From positions 1 through 47,943 of the forward strand of contig CALMSL010000110.1 of assembly GCA_937872445.1 (NCBI GenBank): a stretch of 47,943 nt of DNA. The letters are read 5' to 3'. Both the position numbers and the translations under genes were made by a program. Shown here in pieces: positions 33,699 to 42,611 of the stretch. Below the pieces are notes generated by a model. It was not told the origin of the DNA, did not search any database, and saw nothing but the letters and a program-made list of their open reading frames with translations. This stretch comes from an uncultured Microbacteriaceae bacterium. Lineage in GTDB: Bacteria; Actinomycetota; Actinomycetes; Actinomycetales; Microbacteriaceae. The stretch's first letter is position 1; each line of letters begins with the position of its first letter.

Positions 33699-36600
33699 TG
33701 TGGTGCCTCCGTGCACGTCGCTTCTGCATATTCGGGATCGGTGAAATATCGGTCGGGATGTTCTGGTGAGACTCCGGCGCCAAAGTCGACGACGGCCTTC
33801 ATTCGCACCGTCGTCTGGCCGACGAGGGGAATCGTGGGCGAAGGCACAGAACTGTTCGACGTGTAGGCGCCGAATCCGGTGCCCGTGTTGAACGAATACA
33901 GGTAGGTGACCGGATACCGATCCGGGTTGGTTCCGTTGAGCGGCGGTCCGGCAACGACATTCGCGCCGACCACGCAACTGACGATGGTGCCGCGAGTGTT
34001 CAGCGGAGTGCGGGTGACGGGATTCGACGCCGGGCCGCAGAACGTGTCCGACTGGTCCCGGCAGCCGCGGAACTGGATGGTGAGCGCATTTCCGTACACC
34101 GACGCGTCCCCGGCGGAGGTCAGGAATTGCCCCTCCACCACATCGCGCCAGGTGTTGTTGCCGTTCACCTGGTACTGGAATTTCGCCGCGGTGAGGGAGG
34201 CGACTGAAAGCCCGTTGCGCACCTGAATGTCGTACTGGCCGCCCCGCGGCTGCAGCCAGATGTTGCCGCTCGCCTTGCCCGGCGCCCGCATAGTCAAAAC
34301 TTCGCCGGACGCCGTCGGCGTGCAGTAGTAGCCGTTGTTCGCGTACACGACGTATCGGTAGGTGTGCTGGTCCTGCACGCGCGTGTCGTCCCACGTGGTC
34401 ACTGTGAGCGGATTCGATCCCGAACCGGGAGAGGCCTTCACGCACGTGGTCGGCAGCACATCCGTCGACTCGAACCTGCCGACGGAATACGTCACGCTCG
34501 GCGCACCCTGCGGGCTGCTCGGCCCCCAGCTGACCCTGATGTGTCCTGACGTGTCGTAGACGACACCCGTGACGCCGCCATCCGCCTGACCGGGCGGGCC
34601 CACCGCGGTCACCGACACCGGCGGGTTTCGCAGCCACGCCGAATCGGAGGCAACCTGCGCGCTGTTTCTGGCATACACGGAAACCGAATATGCGACCGCG
34701 GGAGAAAGCGACTGCGAACTGTTGTCGAAGTCAAGGCTCGTGGTCCCCACGGGAAGAAGTCGCGAAATATCGACGCCGGGCCCGGTGATTCGGAGGGTGT
34801 ACCCGGAAATGGGTGACCCGTTCGCCGGGTTTCCCACGGGCGCCCACGCGATCGCGAGCGATCCCCCGGCCGGTGCGACGTTGGTGGGGACGGCAGTCAA
34901 TCCGCCCGGCGCCGCCGGCAGAACATCGGACCACACCGGCACCGGGATGGTTGCGGGCTGGGACGGCCCGATCGCGTTGATGGCGACGACCGAGATTTTG
35001 AGCGCGCTGCCCGGCCCGTTTCCCGGCGTCGCGATGACGCACCCGTTTGTCACCGTACAGGTGGTCACTTTGAACACGGCACCGGTATCCGTTCGGGTTG
35101 CCGTGACCTCGTAACTGGTGATTGGCGAGTTGTTGAACGAGCCGGGGCTCCACGCGATGGTGAGGGTCTGATCGGCGAACGCGGCCACGGTGACGCCGGT
35201 CACGGGATCCGGCACATCCTGAACCTGCAATCGAACGTTGCCCCACACGAATCGGTCGGGATCTCCCGTGGCATCGGCCACCTCGTATTGCACGTTGACG
35301 TCCTGAGCCGGCGCATCCTTCGTGACCACCACGGTGAGCGTGCTGAGATCAGCGCTCGGAGTGATCGTGACTCCCGCGGGCAGCGAGGCTCCGTCGATAC
35401 CTCGGATGCCAATCACCTTGAGCGGCGTGTCCGGGAACGGGTTGGTGGCGGCGTCATTGGCCAGCACGTCGACAACCGTGGTCTTGCCGCGCGGAGCGAT
35501 GGCCGTATCCGGAGCCGGTTTGGCCAGCGGCCGACTCGACGCGACGACGTTGAGCTGAATGCTTCCGGCCTTGCCCTCGACGAGGGAATCGCGAACACCG
35601 AGCACGAGCGCGGTGGTCGTGCCCTTCACGGCGCTGGGTTTGGCCTGGATCGACAGTGTCTGGCCGGTCAGCGTGTAGTTGAACCCGACGGGAAGCGGCG
35701 CAAGCGCGGTATAGGCGAGCTCGACGAGGTCATTCGGGTACGGGTAGTTGGTGAGTTTGAGCAGGTCGATGGTTTTCTCCTGCCCCGGCTCAAAGTCGAT
35801 CACCGCGCCATTGAATACCGGGGGCTGGTTCTCCCGCGGGGTGACGGTGATGGGCAGAACGAGCGTCGCGGTGCGCCCGTTCGGGTCGGTCGCCGAGGTC
35901 CCGTCCGTCACCTCGAACGATATCGACGCCGGGCCGAAATACTTCTCGGCAGAGCGGAACACCAGGGTCTGATCATCCTTGACCAGACTTGCCCCGTCGG
36001 CATGGGTGGCGCGAACCGTCGTGGTGTCGGAGAGTCGGACCTGCTTCCCGCCGATCGCAATGACGTAGTCGTTGAGCGGAATCGTGAGCGTTGATTCGCT
36101 GGCGACGGAAAGGGGCCGGGCCTTGCGATTCACCTGCGGCAGGGCATCGTCGTACCCGGGGACCCACACGAACGCGTATGCGGCGATCGACGGGTCGTCA
36201 GGGTTCGATACGGAGAACGGGATGATCTGCCGCTTCTGCCCCACGGTGACCCTGACCCGTTTGTCGGACGTCACCGTCACGTTGCGGTCGTAGCCGGCCA
36301 GGAGCGACACACCCAGCTTGCTCACCGCGCCGTCGGCGAAGAACACGTTCGCGAGGACATTCACGTCCACCGAGTCACGGCCCTCGATATCGGTCAGCGT
36401 CAGGACGGTGTCGCGGGCGACCGGCAGCGCTCGGGGAGCATCCGGGGACACCGTGACGGTCACGAAGTTCTGGCTGGTCCCGCCGAGCGCATTTTGGATC
36501 GTGTAAATCAATCCGTACTGACCCGGCTCGGGAGGTGGCGTCACCGTCACCACTGTGCCATCCGTCGTCGCGACGACAGCTTGATTGCTCACCGGGTGGA

Positions 36601-39600
36601 TGTCGGTAACCGTCAGCGGGCTGCCGTCGGGATCGGAGTCATTGGCCAGAACCTGGATGGTGACGGAACCGCCCGGCCGGATAGCCACTTCATCGGCAAT
36701 CGCGATCGGGTTTCGCGCGCCGCCCGTCCGCGGGCTGATCCCGATTCGCACGGTCCCCGTGGCGCGAGCGCCGAGCGCGTCAATGACGGAATAGGTGAAG
36801 CTGTCCGTACCCGCGGAGTACTCGCCGGCCTGATAGGTGAAACCGTCGGAGCCATTCGGCGTGACGGAACCCTTTTCCGGGTTCGTCTCCTGCCCGAGCA
36901 ATTGAACGGAATCGCCATCCGGGTCTATGCCGCCGAGCGGAATCTGGATGCTCACCCGCTCGCCCGCCAGAACGCGGGCGACGACGGTGAGCGGCACGGG
37001 GGCGTTGTTTGTCGCGAGAACGATCTCCCGCACGGCAATGTGAACTTCGGCCTGGGCAGTCTGACCGTCCGGCCCGCTCACCGAGTAGCTTGCCGTGAAG
37101 TTACCCGGCTTGTCCGGGGCCAGGTAGCGCAGCACATTGCCGGAGGCGAACAGGAGTCCGGAGTCTCCTCGCAGCGTGGTTGTGAGCTGCGGATCGAGCG
37201 TGAGGGCCTCACCGTCGGGCTGAATGTCGTTGTTCAGCACGGGAATGTCGATCGCCGCGCCCACTCGCACGGTAATCGAATCGTCGGTCGCAATGGGAGG
37301 CTGGAGCTTCACGGGGCGCGGAATCTCAACCACCGTGACACTTCCGTCTGCCGTCGCCAATCCGTTCGTGACCCGGTAGCCGAACGTCACCGGCCCCTTC
37401 TCCTGGGGAGCCGTCAGCGTCACCCGGATGGATCGCTGTTCGAGAATGTCGGCCTGAATGCCCGCCCCGGCGGAGATGCCCGTCACCGCGGTGACCAGCA
37501 GAACGCCGCCCGCCGGGTCAATGTCGGAGCTCGCGATATCGACCGTTTCGCTGCTCAACGATTTCACGAAAACGGTCTTGGGAACGGTGATCGGCTTCGT
37601 ATTCACGTCCGGCGGCGCGGCCACGTCGATTCTCAGGGTCCCCGTTGTGGTTTGGTCGCCATCCGTGACCACGTATTCGAGGCTGAACGTGCGAACCTGC
37701 GTGCTGGAAAACTGGAACGTGCCGGAGTCCGGGCTCGCGGTGATCACGGCCCCCGTGCGCGACGGTACGCTGCTCAATCGCACGTCACCGGTCCCGCCCT
37801 TCACATGCGCCAGCGGATGCACCGTCACCGTCTGTCCCGCGTAGGCGAGAACGACGAACGGCTCCGCAATGATGGGGACCTTCCCCGGCGCGCCCACCGT
37901 GATCGCCAGATTGCCGCTCGACTGCGCGGTGCCGTCGGTCACCACGAGGGACACGGATCGGGAGACGCTTGCCGCGCCGCCCTCGACGAACACGACGGTT
38001 CCGTCCGGTTTGAAACTGGCAACATCCGGGGACGGCGTCGACGCGGACGCGAGATAGAACGGATCGCCGTCCGGGTCCACCCAGTCGCCGAGGACGGAGG
38101 TTGTCACACGTCCGCCCTGAGCAACGACGGTTCTGCTCTTGCGCACCTGCACGGGCGGCGAATTCTCGTTCGGTTCGCGAACCGTGACTTTCACGGTTGC
38201 GCTGGCTTCGCCGCCACGGCCGTCATTGATGGTGTATCGGAACGTGACGGTTCCGCGCGTGGCAGGCTCGAGCGTGATCTGCAGCTGCTGCCGGTTGTTC
38301 ACAATGTCCAGGTGGCCGACGGATTCGTCCAGTTGCCCCACGTCCGAAATCACGAGAACATCACCGTTGGGGTCGTAGTCGTTCAGCAGCACGGGGAGGA
38401 TGGAGCTTCGACCCGGCCGAGCTCCAAACGCGTCGTCGACGGCCACGGGCGGCTGCTGAACTTTCTCGAACACGGGAGGCGTGTCGAGGTTGTTCTCGGT
38501 GACTTGCTGCTGCTGCTCCTTCGCTGGCACCAGGCTGTCCCAGTTGTTGATGAGCTCGCCCTGCGCCTGAACGGCCCAGGTCCCACCGCTCCGCGGGTCA
38601 TTCAGGACGATCCGATCGCCGTTGCGGTTGAACGCGAGCCGCACCGCACCCTGAGGCATCGACTGCAGCGCAAGAGTCACCGGTTCGCCGGACCCGCAGC
38701 GACGCCAGCCCGTCCCGTCGGACCACGCGGCGAAGGTGCATCCGTCGGCAATGAGCGGCGCCGCGGGGCTCCCCGCGCGCCCGGAAACCACCTCTTTCGG
38801 CTTGGGGTCGCTCGCCGACACGGACAGCAGGCCGCCGGAATACGCCAGCAGGACAGCGCCGTCGATGCCGGTGGGCTGCTGGAGTTTCGGGCTGTCGCCG
38901 ATTCCGACAAGACCGGACAGGTCCGCAACCGTCCCATTCACGTCCACGGTCCTGGCCGCTGCGTCCAGGATCGCCCACGTTGAACCCACCCAGGTGACGG
39001 ACAACACGCTGGAGGCGGTGCCGAAGGACACCGGGTGGGTCTCCACGACGGAGCCGGTGTTTGCCGCGTCGACTCGGTACACGATCCTGGCATCCTGCGA
39101 ATACGCGATCAGGGAGCCGTCCGCGCTCATCGAATACACCGCGCCGGTCCCGAGGCTCAGCGTCGGAGTGGACCTGGGGTCGAAGTGCTGAAACTCGGAT
39201 GCCGGAGTGATCCACACTTCGCCATTGCCGTCCGCGACGACGACGTTGTCTCCTGCCAGAAACAGGCGCGGAACGGTGGTCGGCATCGGAACATTGTCCA
39301 GAATGGTGGAGGTCGCGGGGTCGACAATTCCCACCTTGCTGTTTCCCTCATCGAACAACAGGACCGTGGACCCGTTTTGAACGACATCGAGCTCTGTGCT
39401 GTCGGTCGGAACAACGGTATTCAGCTCGAGAATCTGCGTGTTGGCTCTGCCGATGAACTGTTTGGCCCCGTTGGAAACCCAAACCGACGCATCGTTCAAC
39501 TGGACCTTCTGCGCCGGGTATCCTCCCGAAATGACGGCGGCGGTCACCACGAGCGCGACGATCACCGTTCCGCTCGTCACCGACACCGCAAGGGACTTGT

Positions 39601-39625
39601 GGGCGGCAAGCCATTGCCTAAACAT
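33695..39625 (-). CDS. giant Ig-like/fibronectin type III repeat surface protein
   Basis: A 1976-residue protein, largest in the window. A single uncleaved-type membrane anchor at residues 15-34 follows a short basic N-terminus, so the rest should lie outside the cell. Residues 60-350 have repeated short beta-strand units with WD/propeller-like spacing (weak call). From about 390 to 1470 there are some ten cadherin/Ig-like repeats with the recurring pattern PPVAVDD...PVLLNDYDPNGD (for example 392-421, 777-805, 972-1003). Residues 1472 to about 1680 hold two fibronectin type III domains, and the rest is a further FN3-like region with several cysteines. There is no LPXTG motif or C-terminal anchor. 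It corresponds to the FN3 protein of the Bifidobacterium PFNA cluster and is the likely external ligand-binding or adhesive partner of the kinase. Confidence 0.88.
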   Translation of the reverse strand: MFRQWLAAHKSLAVSVTSGTVIVALVVTAAVISGGYPAQKVQLNDASVWVSNGAKQFIGRANTQILELNTVVPTDSTELDVVQNGSTVLLFDEGNSKVGIVDPATSTILDNVPMPTTVPRLFLAGDNVVVADGNGEVWITPASEFQHFDPRSTPTLSLGTGAVYSMSADGSLIAYSQDARIVYRVDAANTGSVVETHPVSFGTASSVLSVTWVGSTWAILDAAARTVDVNGTVADLSGLVGIGDSPKLQQPTGIDGAVLLAYSGGLLSVSASDPKPKEVVSGRAGSPAAPLIADGCTFAAWSDGTGWRRCGSGEPVTLALQSMPQGAVRLAFNRNGDRIVLNDPRSGGTWAVQAQGELINNWDSLVPAKEQQQQVTENNLDTPPVFEKVQQPPVAVDDAFGARPGRSSILPVLLNDYDPNGDVLVISDVGQLDESVGHLDIVNNRQQLQITLEPATRGTVTFRYTINDGRGGEASATVKVTVREPNENSPPVQVRKSRTVVAQGGRVTTSVLGDWVDPDGDPFYLASASTPSPDVASFKPDGTVVFVEGGAASVSRSVSLVVTDGTAQSSGNLAITVGAPGKVPIIAEPFVVLAYAGQTVTVHPLAHVKGGTGDVRLSSVPSRTGAVITASPDSGTFQFSSTQVRTFSLEYVVTDGDQTTTGTLRIDVAAPPDVNTKPITVPKTVFVKSLSSETVDIASSDIDPAGGVLLVTAVTGISAGAGIQADILEQRSIRVTLTAPQEKGPVTFGYRVTNGLATADGSVTVVEIPRPVKLQPPIATDDSITVRVGAAIDIPVLNNDIQPDGEALTLDPQLTTTLRGDSGLLFASGNVLRYLAPDKPGNFTASYSVSGPDGQTAQAEVHIAVREIVLATNNAPVPLTVVARVLAGERVSIQIPLGGIDPDGDSVQLLGQETNPEKGSVTPNGSDGFTYQAGEYSAGTDSFTYSVIDALGARATGTVRIGISPRTGGARNPIAIADEVAIRPGGSVTIQVLANDSDPDGSPLTVTDIHPVSNQAVVATTDGTVVTVTPPPEPGQYGLIYTIQNALGGTSQNFVTVTVSPDAPRALPVARDTVLTLTDIEGRDSVDVNVLANVFFADGAVSKLGVSLLAGYDRNVTVTSDKRVRVTVGQKRQIIPFSVSNPDDPSIAAYAFVWVPGYDDALPQVNRKARPLSVASESTLTIPLNDYVIAIGGKQVRLSDTTTVRATHADGASLVKDDQTLVFRSAEKYFGPASISFEVTDGTSATDPNGRTATLVLPITVTPRENQPPVFNGAVIDFEPGQEKTIDLLKLTNYPYPNDLVELAYTALAPLPVGFNYTLTGQTLSIQAKPSAVKGTTTALVLGVRDSLVEGKAGSIQLNVVASSRPLAKPAPDTAIAPRGKTTVVDVLANDAATNPFPDTPLKVIGIRGIDGASLPAGVTITPSADLSTLTVVVTKDAPAQDVNVQYEVADATGDPDRFVWGNVRLQVQDVPDPVTGVTVAAFADQTLTIAWSPGSFNNSPITSYEVTATRTDTGAVFKVTTCTVTNGCVIATPGNGPGSALKISVVAINAIGPSQPATIPVPVWSDVLPAAPGGLTAVPTNVAPAGGSLAIAWAPVGNPANGSPISGYTLRITGPGVDISRLLPVGTTSLDFDNSSQSLSPAVAYSVSVYARNSAQVASDSAWLRNPPVSVTAVGPPGQADGGVTGVVYDTSGHIRVSWGPSSPQGAPSVTYSVGRFESTDVLPTTCVKASPGSGSNPLTVTTWDDTRVQDQHTYRYVVYANNGYYCTPTASGEVLTMRAPGKASGNIWLQPRGGQYDIQVRNGLSVASLTAAKFQYQVNGNNTWRDVVEGQFLTSAGDASVYGNALTIQFRGCRDQSDTFCGPASNPVTRTPLNTRGTIVSCVVGANVVAGPPLNGTNPDRYPVTYLYSFNTGTGFGAYTSNSSVPSPTIPLVGQTTVRMKAVVDFGAGVSPEHPDRYFTDPEYAEATCTEAPQ

Positions 39626-39634
39626 CGCCGTCCA

Positions 39635-41062
39635 TCACCCCCCGAACTCCACGCACTTCTGATTGCTGGGCTCCCCGGTCTTGCCCTCCCGATTGACCGT
39701 GACGGTAATGCACACGCGATCGCCCAGTTTCGCGTCCACCGAGAACGATGTGGACTGCTGAATGCTGCTCTGGGTCCCCTGATTCGCGGAGATCTGGTAG
39801 GAATCCCCGGGAAGAAGACCAGGATTCGACCAGCTGAACTCGATGGAGTCGATGGACTGGCTGGCCTGGATGTCGGTCACGCGGGGAATCCGATCGGAGG
39901 TGCTGCGCACGAGCACAATGGTGGCCACCACGCCCAGGGTGACGACGAGCACTGCGCTGACGACGAGAGACCAGGCCAGTACCTGCATTCCGCGGCCGCG
40001 GGTGCCCGACTTCGTGTGCGGTCCCGTTTCCGATGGTTCAGACTCCCGAAACACGGTTCCCACCGGTTCGTAGTTGCCGGGCGCGAATCGCCGACGCCTG
40101 CGCACCCGAAAACCGCTCGGGTGGTTCGAGCCGGCGATGCCCCGGATACGCGTTCGGTCGCCAAGTTCCCCGACGGTCGCGAGCGCCCAGTCGTCGACGG
40201 CGACCTCGACCGGCGTTTGCGGCACGCCAAGTTCGGTTTCGATCGCCTGAAGGCCGCGCACGAACTCCATGACGCTTCCCGGCCGGGCCTCGGGCTTTCT
40301 CGACATCGCCTTCTGCAGGTACTTTTCGAGACTCTCCGGGACGTCGGACCGGCCGATGGGCTGCACTTTCGCGCGATTGATCCGCCCGATCAGGTCGGTG
40401 GACTTATTGGATTCGCCCGGAATCTCGAACGGCGAGCGACCGGCTAGCAGAGAGTACACGGTTGCCGCGAGCGACCACACCTCCGACGCGACGGATCCCG
40501 GTGTCTCGTCCATGAGAACCTCGGGGGCCGACCACGGAATGGACATGCCGATCGCTTCGCGGTGCCCGGACTCGCTGAGCGTCGACGCGATCCCGAAGTC
40601 GGACAGCACCGGGTGCCCGTACGCGGTGAGCAGGATGTTCGACGGCTTGATGTCGCGATGCAGGACGCCGGCCCGGTGCGCGGTTTCCACGGCACTGCCG
40701 ATCTTCACCGCGATCTGCAGGATGTCCGGGACCGGGATCCGCTCGCGCCGATAGCGTTCGCTCAGGGACGGCGAACACAGCTCCATCACCAGGTACGGTC
40801 GGCCGTCCGCGGAAACGCCCGCCTGGTACACGGTGAGAATCGATGGATGCGAGCTCAATTGCGCCATCAGGTTCGCCTCGGCCTGGAACATCTGCCGAAC
40901 CTGATCGTTCACGATCTCACTCAACATGACCTTCACGGCGACCTGGCGCCTCGGCATGTTCTGTTCGTACAGGAACACGTCGGCGAAGCCCCCGGAGCCG
41001 AGGATGTGGATATGGGAAAAGCCGGGCAGCACTGGGGGCTGCGACGGCAAGCGTCTGGCCAT
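39635..41062 (-). CDS. membrane Ser/Thr protein kinase with FN3-like outer domain
   Basis: A 475-residue Hanks-type kinase. Motifs in order: glycine loop LGSGGFADVF (21-30), Lys44 in VAVKV, catalytic HRDIKPSN (135-142, Asp137), DFG (155-157). The activation and P+1 segment reads GMSIPWSAPE instead of the common GTPxYMAPE, and the subdomain IX Asp is Glu (SEVWSLA). A basic juxtamembrane stretch leads to a helix at 360-385. The outer domain (392-475) reads as one FN3/Ig-like unit with Cys451 and Cys470 able to pair. PASTA repeats are absent, unlike PknB. GAGGGGG precedes ATG 41062. The next gene, the giant FN3 protein, starts 9 bases on. Confidence 0.92.
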   Translation of the reverse strand: MARRLPSQPPVLPGFSHIHILGSGGFADVFLYEQNMPRRQVAVKVMLSEIVNDQVRQMFQAEANLMAQLSSHPSILTVYQAGVSADGRPYLVMELCSPSLSERYRRERIPVPDILQIAVKIGSAVETAHRAGVLHRDIKPSNILLTAYGHPVLSDFGIASTLSESGHREAIGMSIPWSAPEVLMDETPGSVASEVWSLAATVYSLLAGRSPFEIPGESNKSTDLIGRINRAKVQPIGRSDVPESLEKYLQKAMSRKPEARPGSVMEFVRGLQAIETELGVPQTPVEVAVDDWALATVGELGDRTRIRGIAGSNHPSGFRVRRRRRFAPGNYEPVGTVFRESEPSETGPHTKSGTRGRGMQVLAWSLVVSAVLVVTLGVVATIVLVRSTSDRIPRVTDIQASQSIDSIEFSWSNPGLLPGDSYQISANQGTQSSIQQSTSFSVDAKLGDRVCITVTVNREGKTGEPSNQKCVEFGG

Positions 41063-41127
41063 GGTGCCCCCTCGCTTACTCACTCGCGGGCACGACGCAT
41101 CGGGTTGCGCTCGCTCGGCCCGTGCCC

Positions 41128-41133
41128 ATTCTA
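41128..41133 (-). promoter_or_regulatory. possible -10 box upstream of the kinase gene
   Basis: On the minus strand TAGAAT stands about 66 bases before the kinase ATG, in the 152-base gap after the phosphatase stop. No good -35 lies 17 bases upstream. It could give the kinase and downstream genes their own start, separate from the DUF1345-FHA-PP2C run. Confidence 0.25.
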
Positions 41134-41214
41134 GGCAGACAGGCCCTGGACTCTCGCCCAGTATGACAGTGTTCACAGGAAGAACTCACGCCCCATTTCT
41201 AGGGTCTCGCCCCC

Positions 41215-42051
41215 TCACCGCGAGGGAGCGGTGTCCTCCATCTCGAGAATGTCCATTCCCCGCGCCGTGTCGGGGGCGAGCACATCGACCACGATCGCTG
41301 TGACGTTGTCGCGCCCGCCGGCTTCGAGCGCGTCGTCCACAAGCGCGATCGCGGTTTCCTGGGGCGCACGCCCCGAGGCGAGATGCTCGCGGAGAGCCAG
41401 TTCGCTGACTTCGCGGGTGAGCCCGTCGGAGCATACGAGCAGGCGGGACGGTGCGGTCACCGGAAGCAGCCAGAAATCCGGTACCGGCTCGGCATTGAAT
41501 CCGACCGCGCGGGTGACCACGTTGCTGTTCGGGTGGCGCGCGGCGTCGGCGGTGGAGATGAGCCCCGCCGTGACCAGTTCCTGAACCACGGAATGATCGA
41601 CCGTGATCTGCGTTAGCACGTTGTGCTCGAACAGGTAGAGGCGCGAATCACCGACATTGAAGACAACCCAGTACGGGTGCCCGCCGTGCAGCGTGATGGC
41701 CGCCCCCGTGACGGTGGTGCCGACCCCGAGTTCCTGCTCGTCCGTGGCACGGGAGATATCCATTGTCGCGGCGCGCAGCGCCTCGATGATCGACTCGGGC
41801 TGGACGAAACCGCCCTCGCCCAGTTGCGCGAGCCGCGAGACCACGGCGTCGCTGGCCACGTCGCCTGCCGAGTGTCCGCCCATGCCGTCCGCGACGGCGA
41901 AGATCGTGCCGGCGGCCACGAGGCTGTCCTCATTGTGGCTGCGAACGTTGCCGACGTCCGTTGCGATCCCCCACGCGAGCGCGATTGCGGCGTCCCCCCG
42001 GTCCGGGATGGCGAGTTCGAACCGCGGGTTGTTCTCGCCGAACACCGTCAC
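41215..42051 (-). CDS. PP2C-type Ser/Thr protein phosphatase
   Basis: A 278-residue soluble phosphatase that should reverse the cluster kinase. Metal-binding motifs are present: RSHNEDS (Glu41, Asp42), VADGMGGHSAGDVAS (Asp55, Gly56), LLVCSDGLT, and GGRDNVTAIVVD near the end. GVGTTVTGAAI matches PP2C motif 5. It has no membrane segment. It starts at a GTG overlapping the FHA stop. About 150 bases separate it from the kinase. Confidence 0.93.
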   Translation of the reverse strand: MTVFGENNPRFELAIPDRGDAAIALAWGIATDVGNVRSHNEDSLVAAGTIFAVADGMGGHSAGDVASDAVVSRLAQLGEGGFVQPESIIEALRAATMDISRATDEQELGVGTTVTGAAITLHGGHPYWVVFNVGDSRLYLFEHNVLTQITVDHSVVQELVTAGLISTADAARHPNSNVVTRAVGFNAEPVPDFWLLPVTAPSRLLVCSDGLTREVSELALREHLASGRAPQETAIALVDDALEAGGRDNVTAIVVDVLAPDTARGMDILEMEDTAPSR

Positions 42052-42611
42052 CGTGTGCCTTCCGATGGAGTTTCTGCCGGCGCTGCAACGACAACGATCC
42101 GGATGCCATCACCAATATCCACCACAGAACCCTCTCCGACCACGACCGACTCGCCCTGGAGCAAACCTCGCGGCGGGAATCCTCCGCTCGTCACTATCGT
42201 GCCGTTGGTGGAACCCAGGTCGGTGACCACGACGGTCTCGCCCTCCTGCCGAATTTCCACGTGGGTGCCGGAGACTTCGCGCGAGGGCGAGGGGACCATG
42301 ACGAGCCGAGGCATCCTGGCGCCGATGATGCGCGGGGTGCTCGGCCTGCGACCAATGTACGCCGGGACTTCGAGCGGGATGGGCGGGTGGGTGCCGATCC
42401 GCAGCGCGAATCGCGCCCCATCGACGGGCTCGGCCGTGAATGTCGTGGGGGTTTCGGACCGTCGCCGCCCAGAGCCGGGCCGGGTCACGACGATCGTGTC
42501 GGCGTCCGCGAGTGTCGGCTCGATGAGGGGAAACGGCGCACCATCGACCGGGGCGGGGCCGAGCACGGTGTCGCCGTCGACACCGTCAGCTCCTTCCGGC
42601 TGATCCGTCAC
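42048..42611 (-). CDS. FHA-domain signalling protein
   Basis: A 187-residue protein. Residues 1-60 are an acidic, likely disordered extension with Thr15 (GDTVLG) and Thr39 (DTIVVT) as candidate kinase sites. An FHA domain spans about 65-180 with GRRPS (87-91), SREVSGTH (110-117) and DLGSTNGT (131-138), so phosphothreonine binding looks intact. A phosphorylatable tail followed by FHA recalls GarA/OdhI-type switches, though the tail motif here differs. GTG 42611 overlaps the DUF1345 stop (GTGA); the longer open frame upstream belongs to the DUF1345 region in another frame. Confidence 0.88.
   Translation of the reverse strand: MTDQPEGADGVDGDTVLGPAPVDGAPFPLIEPTLADADTIVVTRPGSGRRRSETPTTFTAEPVDGARFALRIGTHPPIPLEVPAYIGRRPSTPRIIGARMPRLVMVPSPSREVSGTHVEIRQEGETVVVTDLGSTNGTIVTSGGFPPRGLLQGESVVVGEGSVVDIGDGIRIVVVAAPAETPSEGTR

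Noticed and set aside
36494-38983. 829-codon plus-strand open frame opposite the giant repeat gene
   Set aside because: High GC bias keeps the antisense frame open. Its translation is Arg/His/Gly-rich without any domain, and it lies wholly within a gene with clear repeats.
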